The position numbers were made by a program, and so were the translations under genes. Source: Afipia carboxidovorans OM5 (GTDB lineage Bacteria > Pseudomonadota > Alphaproteobacteria > Rhizobiales > Xanthobacteraceae). Taken from it: a DNA stretch of 64,000 nucleotides. The notes beneath the pieces are model-generated. The model made no database searches and was not told the DNA's origin. It saw nothing but the letters and a program-made list of their open reading frames with translations. Below, in pieces: positions 1 to 9,152 of this stretch; the first letter of the stretch is position 1, and each line of letters opens with the position of its first letter. Location: positions 3,280,001 through 3,344,000 of the forward strand of contig NC_015684.1 of the NCBI RefSeq assembly GCF_000218565.1. The letters are read 5' to 3'.

Positions 1-495
1 CTGCGCTGTCCTAAGCTGATATTGCAACATCTCGACAAGCGTGCGCACCTCTTCGGGCGTAGCCTCACCGTGGCTCGCGAGTAGTCCTGTCACATCCATA
101 CCATTACGCTTCGAAACAATACTTCCCGCACGCATCTCGAGATTGTGTCGCGCAAACTCTACGGCCCGCCCATGACATTTTGCGCAGCGGTGCTGAAAGA
201 CGCCGGCCCACGTGAGCCCCCGCGTAAACAGATCCTCGAGAGCACCCGGTTCTCCCGCCTCAAGCTTAACGCCATGGTGATTACGAAGAAGTCGCGTGAG
301 CGGCTGGCCGGTGCGACTGACTATGAGGGTGTCTTTCTCTATCTTGAGTTTTAGCCGCGCCAGATCAGCTCCGTGCTCGAAATGACAGCCACGACACCTC
401 GTTTCATAGATCGCATGCGGGTCGAGTTCGGCGCATTGCACCGCATCCGCAATCAACAGCCCAAGTAGCACCACCAATGTTCGTCCCCACATGGT
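1..495 (-). CDS. Dihaem cytochrome c, C-terminus cut by window edge
   Basis: The minus strand is open from an ATG at 495 to base 1, so only the first 165 residues are present. A hydrophobic start (MWGRTLVVLLGLLIADA) looks like a Sec signal peptide, so the protein should be periplasmic. Two CxxCH haem c motifs are visible, CRGCH near residue 35 and CAKCH near residue 99. The second half carries an N-EMRAGS stretch and ends in a helical segment about a threshold of 'EEVRTLVEMLQYQL', which is typical of small cytochrome c domains. It is probably an electron-transfer protein; the partner is unknown. Its operon continues beyond the window. Confidence 0.75.
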
Positions 496-967
496 ACGTC
501 TCACCGTTGAATATGCCGATGACTTAATCCTTGATTAGATCATCTGCTGCGCCCCGATGCTGTCAAGTGCGGGCTACGCGCCTCCTTCATGCCCCCGAGA
601 TGGACGTTGCTGCGTCCAGTATAGCGGGGGCCGGCGATAGAACCGCCGACCGGGATGTCGCTGATTTTCGTGTCAATCCAGCCCGCGTGCCGCTTCCAAA
701 ACCTCATCCGAAAGCGCGGGGTCATCGATGGACCGGGACAGGGATACGGTGCCGATCATCGCGGCCTTCTATCCTCGTTCCTCTTAGCCTGAGCGCATTG
801 CAGCGATGATGACGGACAAGAGCACCGTTGGCAACGGCGATGACGGGAGACAACAACACGCGGAACACGAGATAGAGACTCCTCTGCGACACCAGGAGAC
901 CAGCGGAATTGTGCGCCTTGCGACATCCGTCAGATCGCCCTCTGCAACGTGATGAGTCGCCAGCGCG
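496..967. other. Gene-poor gap of about 470 bases
   Basis: Between the divergent-side start of the cytochrome gene and the end of the patatin gene I see no convincing gene. Short reading frames on both strands overlap one another, lack a good ribosome binding site and resemble no family I know. It should hold the promoter of the cytochrome gene (just right of 495) and the 3' end of the long minus-strand operon that finishes at 968. Confidence 0.5.
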
Positions 968-2158
968 CTACATTGTTACCCTTTGTTCGCGGCCGTCATT
1001 CAGAGGACGATCATTGGATGGCGGTGCCTTCTCCCAGAACGAACCGGTTTTCGCCTTTTCATAACCGTACTCATAAAGAGACCGCATATAGCCTGTATCA
1101 AAGTCAGGCGAGGCAGGTGACGGAATATTCCTGTCGATATAGGTCAGGTTGAATCCAAGCTTGTTGTGCCGGGCGAAGTCAAAGGTGCCGTATAGAATAG
1201 ACCGAGTTTGCGTCTTTGTGGTCGAGGCAGAACTCCGCGCAGCGATATCCGCCGTGTTGTTCCGCACCACTTGAAAATCTGGTTCGACCTTGTTGTTGAT
1301 CAAAATGTAGATGTCTATATGCAGATCTCGGCTGAAGTTTCCATTCCGTAAAAGGAATGCATCCGGTAACGTCAGCACAGGCGCCATCACCGCCCCATCC
1401 GCATGCATCTCCTGAAAACGACGCCCGTTTGCCTCAACGTCGATTAGCATAGGTGGGAATACCACCGGGACGCTTGCCGATGCGGCAACGACGTCCCGAA
1501 ACAGGTTCAAAGCCTGGGTTGATCCAATCGAGGCAATCCGCCCCATGTCCCAGATCACCGTACGTTGCGTATCGAGATTGGTGGTTACAATGAAAAGCCT
1601 TCTGCCCCTGGCGTGTTCGGCACAAATTGCCGCGAGCAATTGCTGGTCAACATAATGAGCGACGAGTTCGCGCAGACGCGTATTTCCAAACAGGCCTGAT
1701 CTGAAAAGGGCATTCGCAATACTTGGCGATCCGAGAATGCTCTCCGCTATGCCGCTGGTGTATATTTCTTTCAGCGTGGCATCGTAAGTAGGCCCAAGAA
1801 ATGCAAACGGCGCAATCAATGCGCCTGTGCTCACCCCCGAAACAACTGAAAACTGCGGGCGAGTGCCGGCTGCGGCCCAGCCACTCAAAACGCCGGCACC
1901 GTAGGCACCGTCGGCACCGCCTCCGGATAGCGCAAGATAGCTATGCGAGCCAGCACGAAGGGGCACGCGCGCTTCATTGGAGAACGTCGATACTGGCTCG
2001 TCCGCATATCTCCGCAGATTGTTGAGATCGAGCACACGCGAGGATAGCGCGTCATTGGCGGTGTAGGGTGTCCGCGGAAGAGAACTGCAGGCGGTAAGGA
2101 TCGTCATGGCGATGACGACGAACGATAGACGACCGGGCAAACTGAGAGTGCTGCTCAT
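968..2158 (-). CDS. Patatin-like phospholipase, probable lipoprotein
   Basis: The 396-residue product has a signal peptide ending in a lipobox (ILTAC, Cys24), so it is probably a lipoprotein of the envelope. The patatin fold is shown by the glycine-rich oxyanion segment SGGGADGAYGAG (about residues 78-89), the nucleophile elbow GVSTG with Ser110, and the catalytic Asp in HADGAV (Asp254). Patatins hydrolyse acyl chains of lipids with a Ser-Asp dyad. The start at 2158 is chosen because GGGGTGGGA lies just upstream and the signal peptide begins there; an upstream extension in the same frame looks non-coding. It is the last gene of the PHA/acetate operon; a role in lipid or polymer turnover is inferred from context only. 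Confidence 0.85.
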   Translation of the reverse strand: MSSTLSLPGRLSFVVIAMTILTACSSLPRTPYTANDALSSRVLDLNNLRRYADEPVSTFSNEARVPLRAGSHSYLALSGGGADGAYGAGVLSGWAAAGTRPQFSVVSGVSTGALIAPFAFLGPTYDATLKEIYTSGIAESILGSPSIANALFRSGLFGNTRLRELVAHYVDQQLLAAICAEHARGRRLFIVTTNLDTQRTVIWDMGRIASIGSTQALNLFRDVVAASASVPVVFPPMLIDVEANGRRFQEMHADGAVMAPVLTLPDAFLLRNGNFSRDLHIDIYILINNKVEPDFQVVRNNTADIAARSSASTTKTQTRSILYGTFDFARHNKLGFNLTYIDRNIPSPASPDFDTGYMRSLYEYGYEKAKTGSFWEKAPPSNDRPLNDGREQRVTM

Positions 2159-2315
2159 TCCCACCCCTATTTTTTCGAAGCGCCATGTCGGCTCTTTCAG
2201 CGCAACCGCACTGATTTGGAACTGCCTGAGGTATTGATGTACAAGTTGAACATCCAGGTGTCCGTTGAACTCGATCTTGCCGCTGCGCGGGCGTATGTCA
2301 CAGGTGATCCGTCCG

Positions 2316-3089
2316 TCACGCGATCGTATGAAAGCCGCCATCGGCGTAGACGACCGACCCCGTCATCGGGCGACCCGCCTCGCTTGCCAGAAAAGCAGCG
2401 ACTGCGCCAATCTCTTCAATGCTAACAAGGCGGTTTGCGGGAGTGCGTTCGCGGATCTTGTCGAGGAGATCGTCGAACCGGCCGATGCCGGAGGCGGCGC
2501 GCGTCTTCGCAGGTCCAGCCGAAATCGCGAAGGCGCGGATGTCGCGGTCGGCGAGATCGGCGGCGATATAACGTACGCTCGATTCCAGAGCGGCCTTCAC
2601 TGGTCCCATCAGATTGTAATTCTCGACGACACGGTCGGCGCCATAAAAACTCACAGTCAGCAGACTTCCGCCTTGCGTCATCAGCGGCGTCGCGAGCCGA
2701 GCCATCCGGATGAACGAATGACAGGAGACGTCCATCGCCAGCGCAAAGCCGTCGGCCGAGCAGTTGATGACACCGGTCTGCAAGTCTTCCCGCGGGCAGA
2801 ACGCGATGGAGTGGAGCAGAAAATCGAGCCGGCCCCAATCGTTTCGGATGCGCTCGAAGACGGCTTCGAGCTGTCCGGGACTGCGCACGTCGCATGGCGT
2901 AACGATGGTCGCGCCGATGGCCTGCGCGACGGGCTCCACGTAGGGCCGCGCCTTCTCGTTGAGATAAGTGACCGCCAGTTCCGCCCCCGCCTGGCGAAGG
3001 GCATGAGCGCAGCCGGCGGCGATGCTCTGTGCATTGGCGATGCCGACGATGAGCCCACGTTTACCCGAGAGATCGACGACAGGAGCCAT
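2316..3089 (-). CDS. fabI: Enoyl-ACP reductase FabI-like SDR
   Basis: A 257-residue short-chain dehydrogenase of the FabI branch. The NAD site reads GIANAQSIA near residue 16 instead of the usual TGxxxGxG, and the catalytic Tyr-x6-Lys is present in YNLMGPVK; both mark enoyl-ACP reductases, which reduce the trans-2 double bond in fatty acid synthesis. The C-terminal YADGGFH is also typical. The ATG at 3089 shares one base with the acetate kinase stop (TGATG), pointing to coupled translation; a GTG one codon upstream is less likely. A copy placed with Pta and AckA is probably not the housekeeping FabI; it may act on enoyl-CoA or ACP intermediates as an electron sink (inference). Confidence 0.85.
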   Translation of the reverse strand: MAPVVDLSGKRGLIVGIANAQSIAAGCAHALRQAGAELAVTYLNEKARPYVEPVAQAIGATIVTPCDVRSPGQLEAVFERIRNDWGRLDFLLHSIAFCPREDLQTGVINCSADGFALAMDVSCHSFIRMARLATPLMTQGGSLLTVSFYGADRVVENYNLMGPVKAALESSVRYIAADLADRDIRAFAISAGPAKTRAASGIGRFDDLLDKIRERTPANRLVSIEEIGAVAAFLASEAGRPMTGSVVYADGGFHTIA

Positions 3090-4291
3090 CACAAGCGCCC
3101 CGCAGCGAAGCTGTCATGTTGCAGCACCGACAGCGCCTCGTCGGCAATGACGCGCTCTTCATCCGTTGCAATGACCAGCATTTTGACGCGCGCGCCGGCC
3201 GCGCCAATCGACCGGGCATTGACGGCGTTCGCGGCTTCGTCCAGTTCGAGCCCGAGCCAGCCGAGGCGCTTCGCTACTGCAGCGCGCACCGGCGGCTGGT
3301 TCTCGCCCACGCCCGCCGTGAAGACGATGGCGTCGAGTCCGCCGAGCGTGGCCGCGAGGCGGGCGATTTCGCCGGCGATGCGAAAGCAGAAGAGTTCAAG
3401 CGCCTCGGCGGCCTCAGGAGCAGCACTTTCAATCAATTCGCGACTGTCGGCGCTAATCCCGGAGACGCCGAGGAGCCCGGAGCGACGATAGAGCAGATCC
3501 TCAACATCGATCGGTTTCATACCTTTCTGCATGATGAAATGCAGAACGGCGCCCGGATCCAGCGCGCCGCAGCGGGTCGCCATCGGAACGCCATCCAGCG
3601 CGGAGAAGCCCATACTGGTGTCGCGGCTACGACCGCCCGCCAATCCGCACAGGCTCGCGCCGCTGCCAAGATGGGCGACCACGATGCGAGCGCCGGCGAG
3701 TTCGGGTTCGCTTTTCTCGATTTCGCCGGTGATGAACTTGTAGGAAAGTCCATGAAAACCGTAGCGTTTCACGCCCTCGTCATGCAGGGCGCGCGGGATG
3801 GCAAATCGGCGGACGAGATCCGTCTGGGTACGGTGGAAAGCCGTGTCGAAGGAGGCAGTCTGCGGCAGACCGGATCGCAGCTGACGGATCGCCTGAACCA
3901 AACGCAGTCCCTCTGGCTGGTGCAGCGGCGCGAGCGGCGTCAGGGCTTGCAAGGTTTCGAGCGCGGCGGCGTCAAGCAGGATTGGCCCGGCGAAGGTGTC
4001 GCCGCCGTGGACGATGCGATGGCCGGCAGCGGCGATCTGATCCATATCGTAGTGCCAGGATAGCCGGCGGAAGGCCTCGCCGAGCACAACGTGCAGTTCA
4101 GCTCCGGCGTCAGCTTCAAGCGCCACGTCGAACGTATCCGGGCCTTCGAGAAGATGAAACCTCAGGGGTGGCTTGTGGAAGTCGATCATTCCCTTCCCGA
4201 TGCGCCGCGCCTCATCTCCTTCGAGGGCGAACAGCCCGAGCTTCACAGTGGACGATCCCGCGTTGAACGTGACAAGCATGCGCTGGCTCAT
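3089..4291 (-). CDS. ackA: Acetate/propionate kinase
   Basis: The 400-residue protein has the full length of acetate kinase and its landmarks: NAGSSTVKLGL at residues 10-20, GHRIVHGG at 90-97, HLGSGASLCG and DTSMGFSALDG in the middle, and FTAGVGEN near the C-terminus. It turns acetyl phosphate and ADP into acetate and ATP in the cytosol. Its start overlaps the stop of the phosphotransacetylase fusion by four bases (ATGA), so the two are coupled and together convert acetyl-CoA to acetate with ATP gain. The next gene, fabI-like, overlaps its stop. The cluster suggests fermentative or oxygen-limited disposal of acetyl-CoA. Confidence 0.93.
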   Translation of the reverse strand: MSQRMLVTFNAGSSTVKLGLFALEGDEARRIGKGMIDFHKPPLRFHLLEGPDTFDVALEADAGAELHVVLGEAFRRLSWHYDMDQIAAAGHRIVHGGDTFAGPILLDAAALETLQALTPLAPLHQPEGLRLVQAIRQLRSGLPQTASFDTAFHRTQTDLVRRFAIPRALHDEGVKRYGFHGLSYKFITGEIEKSEPELAGARIVVAHLGSGASLCGLAGGRSRDTSMGFSALDGVPMATRCGALDPGAVLHFIMQKGMKPIDVEDLLYRRSGLLGVSGISADSRELIESAAPEAAEALELFCFRIAGEIARLAATLGGLDAIVFTAGVGENQPPVRAAVAKRLGWLGLELDEAANAVNARSIGAAGARVKMLVIATDEERVIADEALSVLQHDSFAAGRL

Positions 4292-5715
4292 GCGGATTTT
4301 GCTCCCTGAGACCGGCGAAATACGATGAGCTTGGCGAGCGCAGCGGAGGCGATGCGGGTGCGCAGCGAATCGGCCCGGCTCGTCAGGATGATCGGCACGC
4401 GGGCGCCGAGCACGAGACCGGCTGCGTCCGCGCCGCCGAAATAGATCAGTTGCTTCGCCAGCATGTTCCCGGCCTCGAGATCCGGCACGAGCAGAATATC
4501 CGCCTGACCGGCGACCGGCGAGATTATGCCCTTGTTTCGCGCTGCGTCGCAGTTGATGGCGTTATCGAAGGCGAGCGGCCCATCGACGCGTGCGCCCGTG
4601 ATCTGGCCGCGAGCCGCCATGACAGTCAGCGCGGCGGCGTCGAGCGTAGATGGCATGCGGGAGTTGACGGTCTCAACGGCAGTAAGGACGGCAACGAGCG
4701 GTTCGACGACGCCGAGCGTGTGCAGAAGGTCGACTGCATTCTGGCAGATGTCGCGCTTGTGATCGAGAGTCGGCTGAATGTTGATCGCCGCATCGGTGAC
4801 GACAAGCGGCTTCGAGTAGGCCGGCACGCTCATCGCATAGACATGGCTGACGCGACGATCTGTCCGCAGTCCGGAATTCTGGGCAACAACGGCTCCGAGC
4901 AGTTCGTCGGTGTGCAGGCTGCCTTTCATGAGCGTGGCGACGTGGCCGCCGGCGGCAAGCTCGACCGCGCGGGCGGCCGCCGCATGGCTGTGCTCGACGG
5001 CTTCGATCGGGATTCCATCAAGCGAGACGCCGGCCTCCTCAGCCGCGGTCCTAATTTTGGCCTCGGGCCCGACGAGAAGCGGCTCGAGCAGGCCCTTGTT
5101 ACGGAGTTCCACCGCGGCCAGTATGACATCAGGCGAGCAAGGATGGACGATTGCTGCCTCGAGCGCCGGCAGGGCCCGCGCATCCTTGACGAAATGCTCG
5201 TATCGGTCGCGCCGCACCAGTGCAACGTCGGGAAGCAGTGCGCGCGGCCATTCGATGGCGCGGTCCGGAGCGATCACGGTCGCCGAGCCGTTCAACACCT
5301 CCTCGCCGCGCTGATTCGCGCCGCGCGTGTCGAGAACGACGATGCGCTTCTCCGGCCACTTCTCCCGGACGGTGACGGTGACGGTGATCGTATCTCCGGG
5401 GGAAACTGGTTTACGGAAGCTTAGATCTTGCTCGAGATAGATCGTGCCCGGGCCCGGCAGCTTCGTGCCGAGCACGGCCGAGACCAGCGCGCCAGTCCAC
5501 ATCCCGTGGGCGACGATATGTCCGAATATATCGGTCGACGCGAAGACGGGATCGAGATGAGCAGGATTTACATCACCGGAGACAGTGGCGAAAAGATCGA
5601 TGTCGTCGCGGCCAACGACGCGCACGAGGGAAGCGCTCTCGCCGATCGCGAGTTCGTCGAAGGTGCGGTTCCTGAGTGGGGATTGATCCAAGTCTGCCTC
5701 AGTGTTGATGAACAT
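4288..5715 (-). CDS. MaoC enoyl-CoA hydratase / phosphate acetyltransferase fusion
   Basis: A 475-residue bifunctional protein. Residues about 10-150 are a MaoC hot-dog domain with the (R)-hydratase signature DVNPAHLD...FGHIVAHGM; residues about 170-470 are a phosphate acetyltransferase domain. The first half can interconvert crotonyl-CoA and (R)-3-hydroxybutyryl-CoA, the monomer of PHB; the second makes acetyl phosphate from acetyl-CoA. Placed between phaB and ackA, the fusion ties polymer monomer supply to acetate formation. It starts 49 bases after phaB and overlaps ackA by four bases. The two-domain architecture is a known one in proteobacterial overflow clusters. Confidence 0.88.
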   Translation of the reverse strand: MFINTEADLDQSPLRNRTFDELAIGESASLVRVVGRDDIDLFATVSGDVNPAHLDPVFASTDIFGHIVAHGMWTGALVSAVLGTKLPGPGTIYLEQDLSFRKPVSPGDTITVTVTVREKWPEKRIVVLDTRGANQRGEEVLNGSATVIAPDRAIEWPRALLPDVALVRRDRYEHFVKDARALPALEAAIVHPCSPDVILAAVELRNKGLLEPLLVGPEAKIRTAAEEAGVSLDGIPIEAVEHSHAAAARAVELAAGGHVATLMKGSLHTDELLGAVVAQNSGLRTDRRVSHVYAMSVPAYSKPLVVTDAAINIQPTLDHKRDICQNAVDLLHTLGVVEPLVAVLTAVETVNSRMPSTLDAAALTVMAARGQITGARVDGPLAFDNAINCDAARNKGIISPVAGQADILLVPDLEAGNMLAKQLIYFGGADAAGLVLGARVPIILTSRADSLRTRIASAALAKLIVFRRSQGAKSA

Positions 5716-5764
5716 AGGTTCCAGGGGCGCCAGCTCTGCGGTTAAAGCGTTGCTTCCCCGCGTG

Positions 5765-6511
5765 TCAGTACATGTGCTGACCGCCGTTCATGGCGACGTT
5801 GCTGCCGGTCATGAAGGCAGCGGCATCACTCACGATGAACGCCACCAGCGCTGCGATCTCATCCGGCTGACCAAGGCGGCCAACTGGAATCGCATCGATG
5901 ATCTTCTGGCGCAGGTCCTCGCGCACCGCCATCACCATCTTGGTGGCCAGGTAGCCCGGCGAGACGGTGTTGACCGTCACGCCCTTGCGCGCCACCTCTT
6001 GCGCCAGCGCCTTGGTGAATCCATGCACGCCGGCCTTGGCCGCCGAGTAATTGGTCTGGCCAAACTGGCCCTTGCTGCCATTGATCGAAGAGGTGTTCAC
6101 GATGCGTCCCCAGCCTCGCTCCACCATCGGATCAATGAATGGCTTGGTGACATTGAACAGGGAGTCCAGATTGGTGCGCAGCACGGCATCCCAGTCGGCC
6201 TTGTCGAGCTTGCGCAGCGTGGCATCGCGGGTGATGCCGGCGTTGTTCACCAGAATGTCGACCCGATGACCATCAGCATGGATGCGCCGCGCCAGCTCCT
6301 GCGTCGATTCGTATTCGGACACATCCACCCCGTAGGCGGCGAACGTATAACCCTGTGCTGCTTGCGCTTGCTGCCACTGGTCAATCGTGGTGTTGCCCGG
6401 CGTATGTGTCACGATCACGCGGTGGCCGACGTCGTGCAGAGCACGGGCGATCGCGGCGCCCAATCCCCGGTTGCCTCCGGTCACCAGGGCCGTTCGCTGA
6501 GAGGTACTCAT
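5765..6511 (-). CDS. phaB: Acetoacetyl-CoA reductase
   Basis: A 248-residue short-chain dehydrogenase with the classical NADP motif TGGNRGLGAAIA near residue 10, NNAG near residue 90, and the catalytic Ser/Tyr/Lys in TSSINGSKGQFGQTNYSAAK. The end, TGSNVAMNGGQHMY, is the hallmark of PhaB. It reduces acetoacetyl-CoA to (R)-3-hydroxybutyryl-CoA for PHB synthesis. The start at 6511 is preceded by GTGAGGAGATCGCC; the longer frame upstream runs back through the phasin gene and is not real. It lies 10 bases after the phasin gene and is co-transcribed with it. Confidence 0.92.
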   Translation of the reverse strand: MSTSQRTALVTGGNRGLGAAIARALHDVGHRVIVTHTPGNTTIDQWQQAQAAQGYTFAAYGVDVSEYESTQELARRIHADGHRVDILVNNAGITRDATLRKLDKADWDAVLRTNLDSLFNVTKPFIDPMVERGWGRIVNTSSINGSKGQFGQTNYSAAKAGVHGFTKALAQEVARKGVTVNTVSPGYLATKMVMAVREDLRQKIIDAIPVGRLGQPDEIAALVAFIVSDAAAFMTGSNVAMNGGQHMY

Positions 6512-6521
6512 GGCGATCTCC

Positions 6522-6965
6522 TCACTTCTCGGCCTTGCTCTGGGGCGTGGCGGCTGGCCCAAACCAGGGCTGTGTCCATGGTTGAAAAAGCTGCGCAAAA
6601 GAAGCTGCATCACCACTGGCCCCGAAGGCCTCGGATACGGACCCCTGCCAAGTCGTGAGCGCCTGGCGCAGGCCATCGACAAAGGTGGCCTGGCCCTTGG
6701 TAGCGGTTTGAGCGATTGCTTGGGCATCGCCAACGCGGCCCTGATACAGGCACCGGAACGCCTCGGATGGCAAGGTCGCGAGCGCCTGCCAGTCTGCCAC
6801 CTGCTGAAGCTTCTGGATGCGCGCAGTGGTTTCCTCTACGCCGCCAGCGCTGAGCTGTTGCATGGCTTCTAGCCAGCGATGTCCGCTTTCTTGCAGCAAA
6901 CGGATGATCTGTAGCTGTAGCTCGGCGTTGGCTTTGTAGAGTTGGATAGGCAGTTCGTTGTTCAT
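6522..6965 (-). CDS. phaP: Phasin family protein (granule coat)
   Basis: A 147-residue, mostly helical, Gln- and Ala-rich protein without signal peptide, with the LQIIRLLQESGHRWLEAMQQ pattern of amphipathic helices seen in phasins. Phasins coat PHA granules and steer their size. It lies between phaC (109 bases upstream) and phaB (10 bases downstream) on the same strand, which supports the call more strongly than sequence alone. The length is somewhat short compared with the usual 180-190 residues. Confidence 0.75.
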   Translation of the reverse strand: MNNELPIQLYKANAELQLQIIRLLQESGHRWLEAMQQLSAGGVEETTARIQKLQQVADWQALATLPSEAFRCLYQGRVGDAQAIAQTATKGQATFVDGLRQALTTWQGSVSEAFGASGDAASFAQLFQPWTQPWFGPAATPQSKAEK

Positions 6966-7074
6966 TGCAATGCTCCACGGTCACGTTGTGCCCCATGGGG
7001 GCAGGTGTGGGCCATTCCTTGCGGGGTAGCCCGATCAAACCGCGGCAGCTCTGTCTCCGCCGCGGGTGGCCACG

Positions 7075-8835
7075 TCACGTCATTGCCACGTATGTCCCGG
7101 GCGCGTCGCCAAGTGGTGTGTACGTGCTGCCGCCCATGGCAGGCGGCGATACGCGCCCGGCCGAGCGCTGCGCCAACCACTGCTGCCAAGCCGGCCACCA
7201 AGAACCCTCGTGCAAAGGCGTTTCAGCGCGCCACATCTGCGGATCGACGTAGCGCTTGCCGGCGGCACGGGTGGCAATTTGGAAGCTGCGCCGGGGATGC
7301 CCCGGCTCGCTGACCACGCCGGCGTTGTGCCCACCGCTGGTGAGCACGAAGGTCAACTCCGCATCACTGAGCAGGTGCATCTTATACACAGAGGGCCAGG
7401 GAGCGACGTGGTCGCGCACTGTGCCGACGATGAACATGGACACATCGATATCGGCGAGCGCCACCGGCCTCCCGCCGACCTGATAGCGTCCCTCTGCCAG
7501 ATCGTTGCCCAGATACAGTTGCCGCAGGTACTCGCTGTGCATGCGATACGGCATGCGGGTCACGTCGGCATTCCAGGCCATCAGATCATTGAAGGCTTGC
7601 CGCTCACCCAACAGGTATTCGCGAATCTGTCGCGACCAGATCAGGTCACGCGAATTGAGCAACTGGAACGCGCCAGCCATCTGCCTGCCGTCAAGATAGC
7701 CCTTGTCCCACATGCCGGCCTCGAGCCACGCCAGTTGGCTCTCGTCGATGAAAAGCGCGATCTCGCCAGATTCACGAAAGTCGGTCTCAGACGCCAGCAG
7801 CGTCAAACTTTGCAGACGTTCGTCACCATCGCGCGCCATCGCAGCAGCAGCGATCGCCAACAAGGTACCGCCCAGACAATAGCCGACCGCTTGCACCTTA
7901 CGCTCGGGAACAATGGCCGTAACCGTATCCAATGCGTCCATGACCCCCAACCGCCGATAGTCGTCCAGGCTGAGGTCGCGATCGGCTGCGGTCGGGTTCC
8001 TCCATGAAATAATGAACACCGTATGCCCTTGGCCGACCAGATACTTCACCATTGAGTTGTGCGGCGACAGGTCGAGGATGTAGTACTTCATGATCCAGGA
8101 CGGCACGATCAGGACCGGCTCGGCATACACATCGGACGTCGTGGGTGTGTACTGGATCAGTTCGATCAGGTGGTTGCGGTACACCACCTTGCCTGGGGTG
8201 ACCGCCACGTCCTTGCCGACCTCGAACCCTTCGACCCCTGCAGGCGCATCGTCGAGCGCGAGGCGCCTTGCATCTTCCAGAAAGTTCATGGCACCGCGCC
8301 ACAGGTTTGCGCCGCCGCTTTGCGAGATGGCGTGCAGCACCTCGGGGTTGGTCCAGATGAAATTCGAAGGCGACCACATGTCCAGCCACTGCCGCCCTGC
8401 GAAAGTGACCATGCTCTCGTGATGGCGCGACACGCCACGCACGCCCGTGGTGGCGTTGTGCCACCACTGCTGCTGCAACAAAAAGCCCTGGTGAATCACG
8501 TTGAAGGGCCACTGCTGCCAAGCCGGGGCGGCAAAGCGTCGATCCTGCTCCAGAGGCTCGATGCAGGTCGGACAGTCGTGCGTACTGGCGACGCGCAAGC
8601 CATAGCGCGCAAGGCGCTGCTGCTTGTGCAAGCCCTTTTCGATCAAGCTGCGTTGCTTGCCTGGGGAAAGGCTCAGGTGCAACGCCCAGTCATACCAAGC
8701 CAGCAGACCAGCCGCCGGTGACAACCCACCCGTGCTGCGCGCCCGCAAGGCGTTAACAAACGCATCCAAGGCATCGGGCGGCGTACTTTCAGACGAAGTC
8801 GGCGCGAGCTTGTTGGCCATGTCAACAGCGGTCAT
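7075..8835 (-). CDS. phaC: Class I poly(3-hydroxyalkanoate) synthase
   Basis: The 586-residue length matches class I PHA synthases. The lipase-like box is GYCLGG with catalytic Cys320; the other triad members are Asp475 in GTVRDHVAPW and His503 in GGHNAG. The conserved WNADVTRMP and ETDFRESGE stretches are also present. The enzyme joins (R)-3-hydroxyacyl-CoA into polyester at the surface of cytosolic granules. It is the first gene of a minus-strand operon running through phasin, phaB, MaoC-Pta, ackA, fabI and patatin. A GTAATCTATTAC palindrome 24 bases upstream is a candidate operator for the divergent TetR. Style and neighbours resemble beta/gammaproteobacterial loci, so transfer is possible. 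Confidence 0.95.
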   Translation of the reverse strand: MTAVDMANKLAPTSSESTPPDALDAFVNALRARSTGGLSPAAGLLAWYDWALHLSLSPGKQRSLIEKGLHKQQRLARYGLRVASTHDCPTCIEPLEQDRRFAAPAWQQWPFNVIHQGFLLQQQWWHNATTGVRGVSRHHESMVTFAGRQWLDMWSPSNFIWTNPEVLHAISQSGGANLWRGAMNFLEDARRLALDDAPAGVEGFEVGKDVAVTPGKVVYRNHLIELIQYTPTTSDVYAEPVLIVPSWIMKYYILDLSPHNSMVKYLVGQGHTVFIISWRNPTAADRDLSLDDYRRLGVMDALDTVTAIVPERKVQAVGYCLGGTLLAIAAAAMARDGDERLQSLTLLASETDFRESGEIALFIDESQLAWLEAGMWDKGYLDGRQMAGAFQLLNSRDLIWSRQIREYLLGERQAFNDLMAWNADVTRMPYRMHSEYLRQLYLGNDLAEGRYQVGGRPVALADIDVSMFIVGTVRDHVAPWPSVYKMHLLSDAELTFVLTSGGHNAGVVSEPGHPRRSFQIATRAAGKRYVDPQMWRAETPLHEGSWWPAWQQWLAQRSAGRVSPPAMGGSTYTPLGDAPGTYVAMT

Positions 8836-8858
8836 CTCCAGCTCTTTCCAATCAGCGA

Positions 8859-8874
8859 GTAATCTATTACTATC
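8859..8874. promoter_or_regulatory. Candidate TetR operator before phaC
   Basis: GTAATCTATTAC (8859-8870) is a perfect palindrome, and its right side extends to ATTACTATC (8866-8874). The reverse complement GATAGTAAT recurs in front of the second TetR gene at 21166. It lies 24 bases upstream of the phaC ATG, a position where a bound repressor would act. Confidence 0.45.
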
Positions 8875-9109
8875 CTACTGTCCATACCAGAACATGCAAC
8901 CCACATCTCATCAGATAACCGTTTTCTGGCATCAGTGCGCACGGCTCGCTTCCTGACTGACGTCGGCACAAGAGTTCTTCGATACGGCTTGAGCCATAAC
9001 GACGCCACAAACCGCTCCGAACCAGACCGCTCATTCCGAACATCAAACCCAGACTCAATCCCGTGCCGAATAACCAAATTCTCTTTCTTCCATAAGGGTT
9101 ATTTCGGGT

Positions 9110-9123
9110 GTTAAGATAGTAAC
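9110..9123. promoter_or_regulatory. Candidate TetR operator before its own gene
   Basis: GTTAAGATAGTAAC has 4-base inverted ends (GTTA/TAAC) and contains GATAGTAA, the word shared with the sites at 8866 and 21166. It lies 30 bases before the proposed GTG start of the TetR gene. Confidence 0.4.
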
Positions 9124-9152
9124 AAACCACCTGCTTTTTGGAGTTCCAGATA

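Larger units (their letters stand above)
8836..9152. promoter_or_regulatory. Divergent control region between phaC and TetR
   Basis: These 317 bases separate the phaC operon (minus) from the TetR-exporter operon (plus). Short reading frames on the minus strand look accidental. Two candidate operators lie at its ends, 8859-8874 near phaC and 9110-9123 near tetR. The latter lies 30 bases before the TetR start, where a promoter is expected. I could not assign confident -35/-10 pairs. Confidence 0.6.

Noticed and set aside
531..809. Plus- and minus-strand frames in the gap after the cytochrome gene
   Set aside because: They overlap each other, have no binding site and no family resemblance.
2265..3491. 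408-codon plus-strand open frame
   Set aside because: It is the reverse shadow of the fabI-like and acetate kinase genes, which have full family motifs on the other strand.
8870..9130. Minus-strand small genes between phaC and TetR
   Set aside because: No binding site, no family resemblance, and they cover the candidate operators and promoters.
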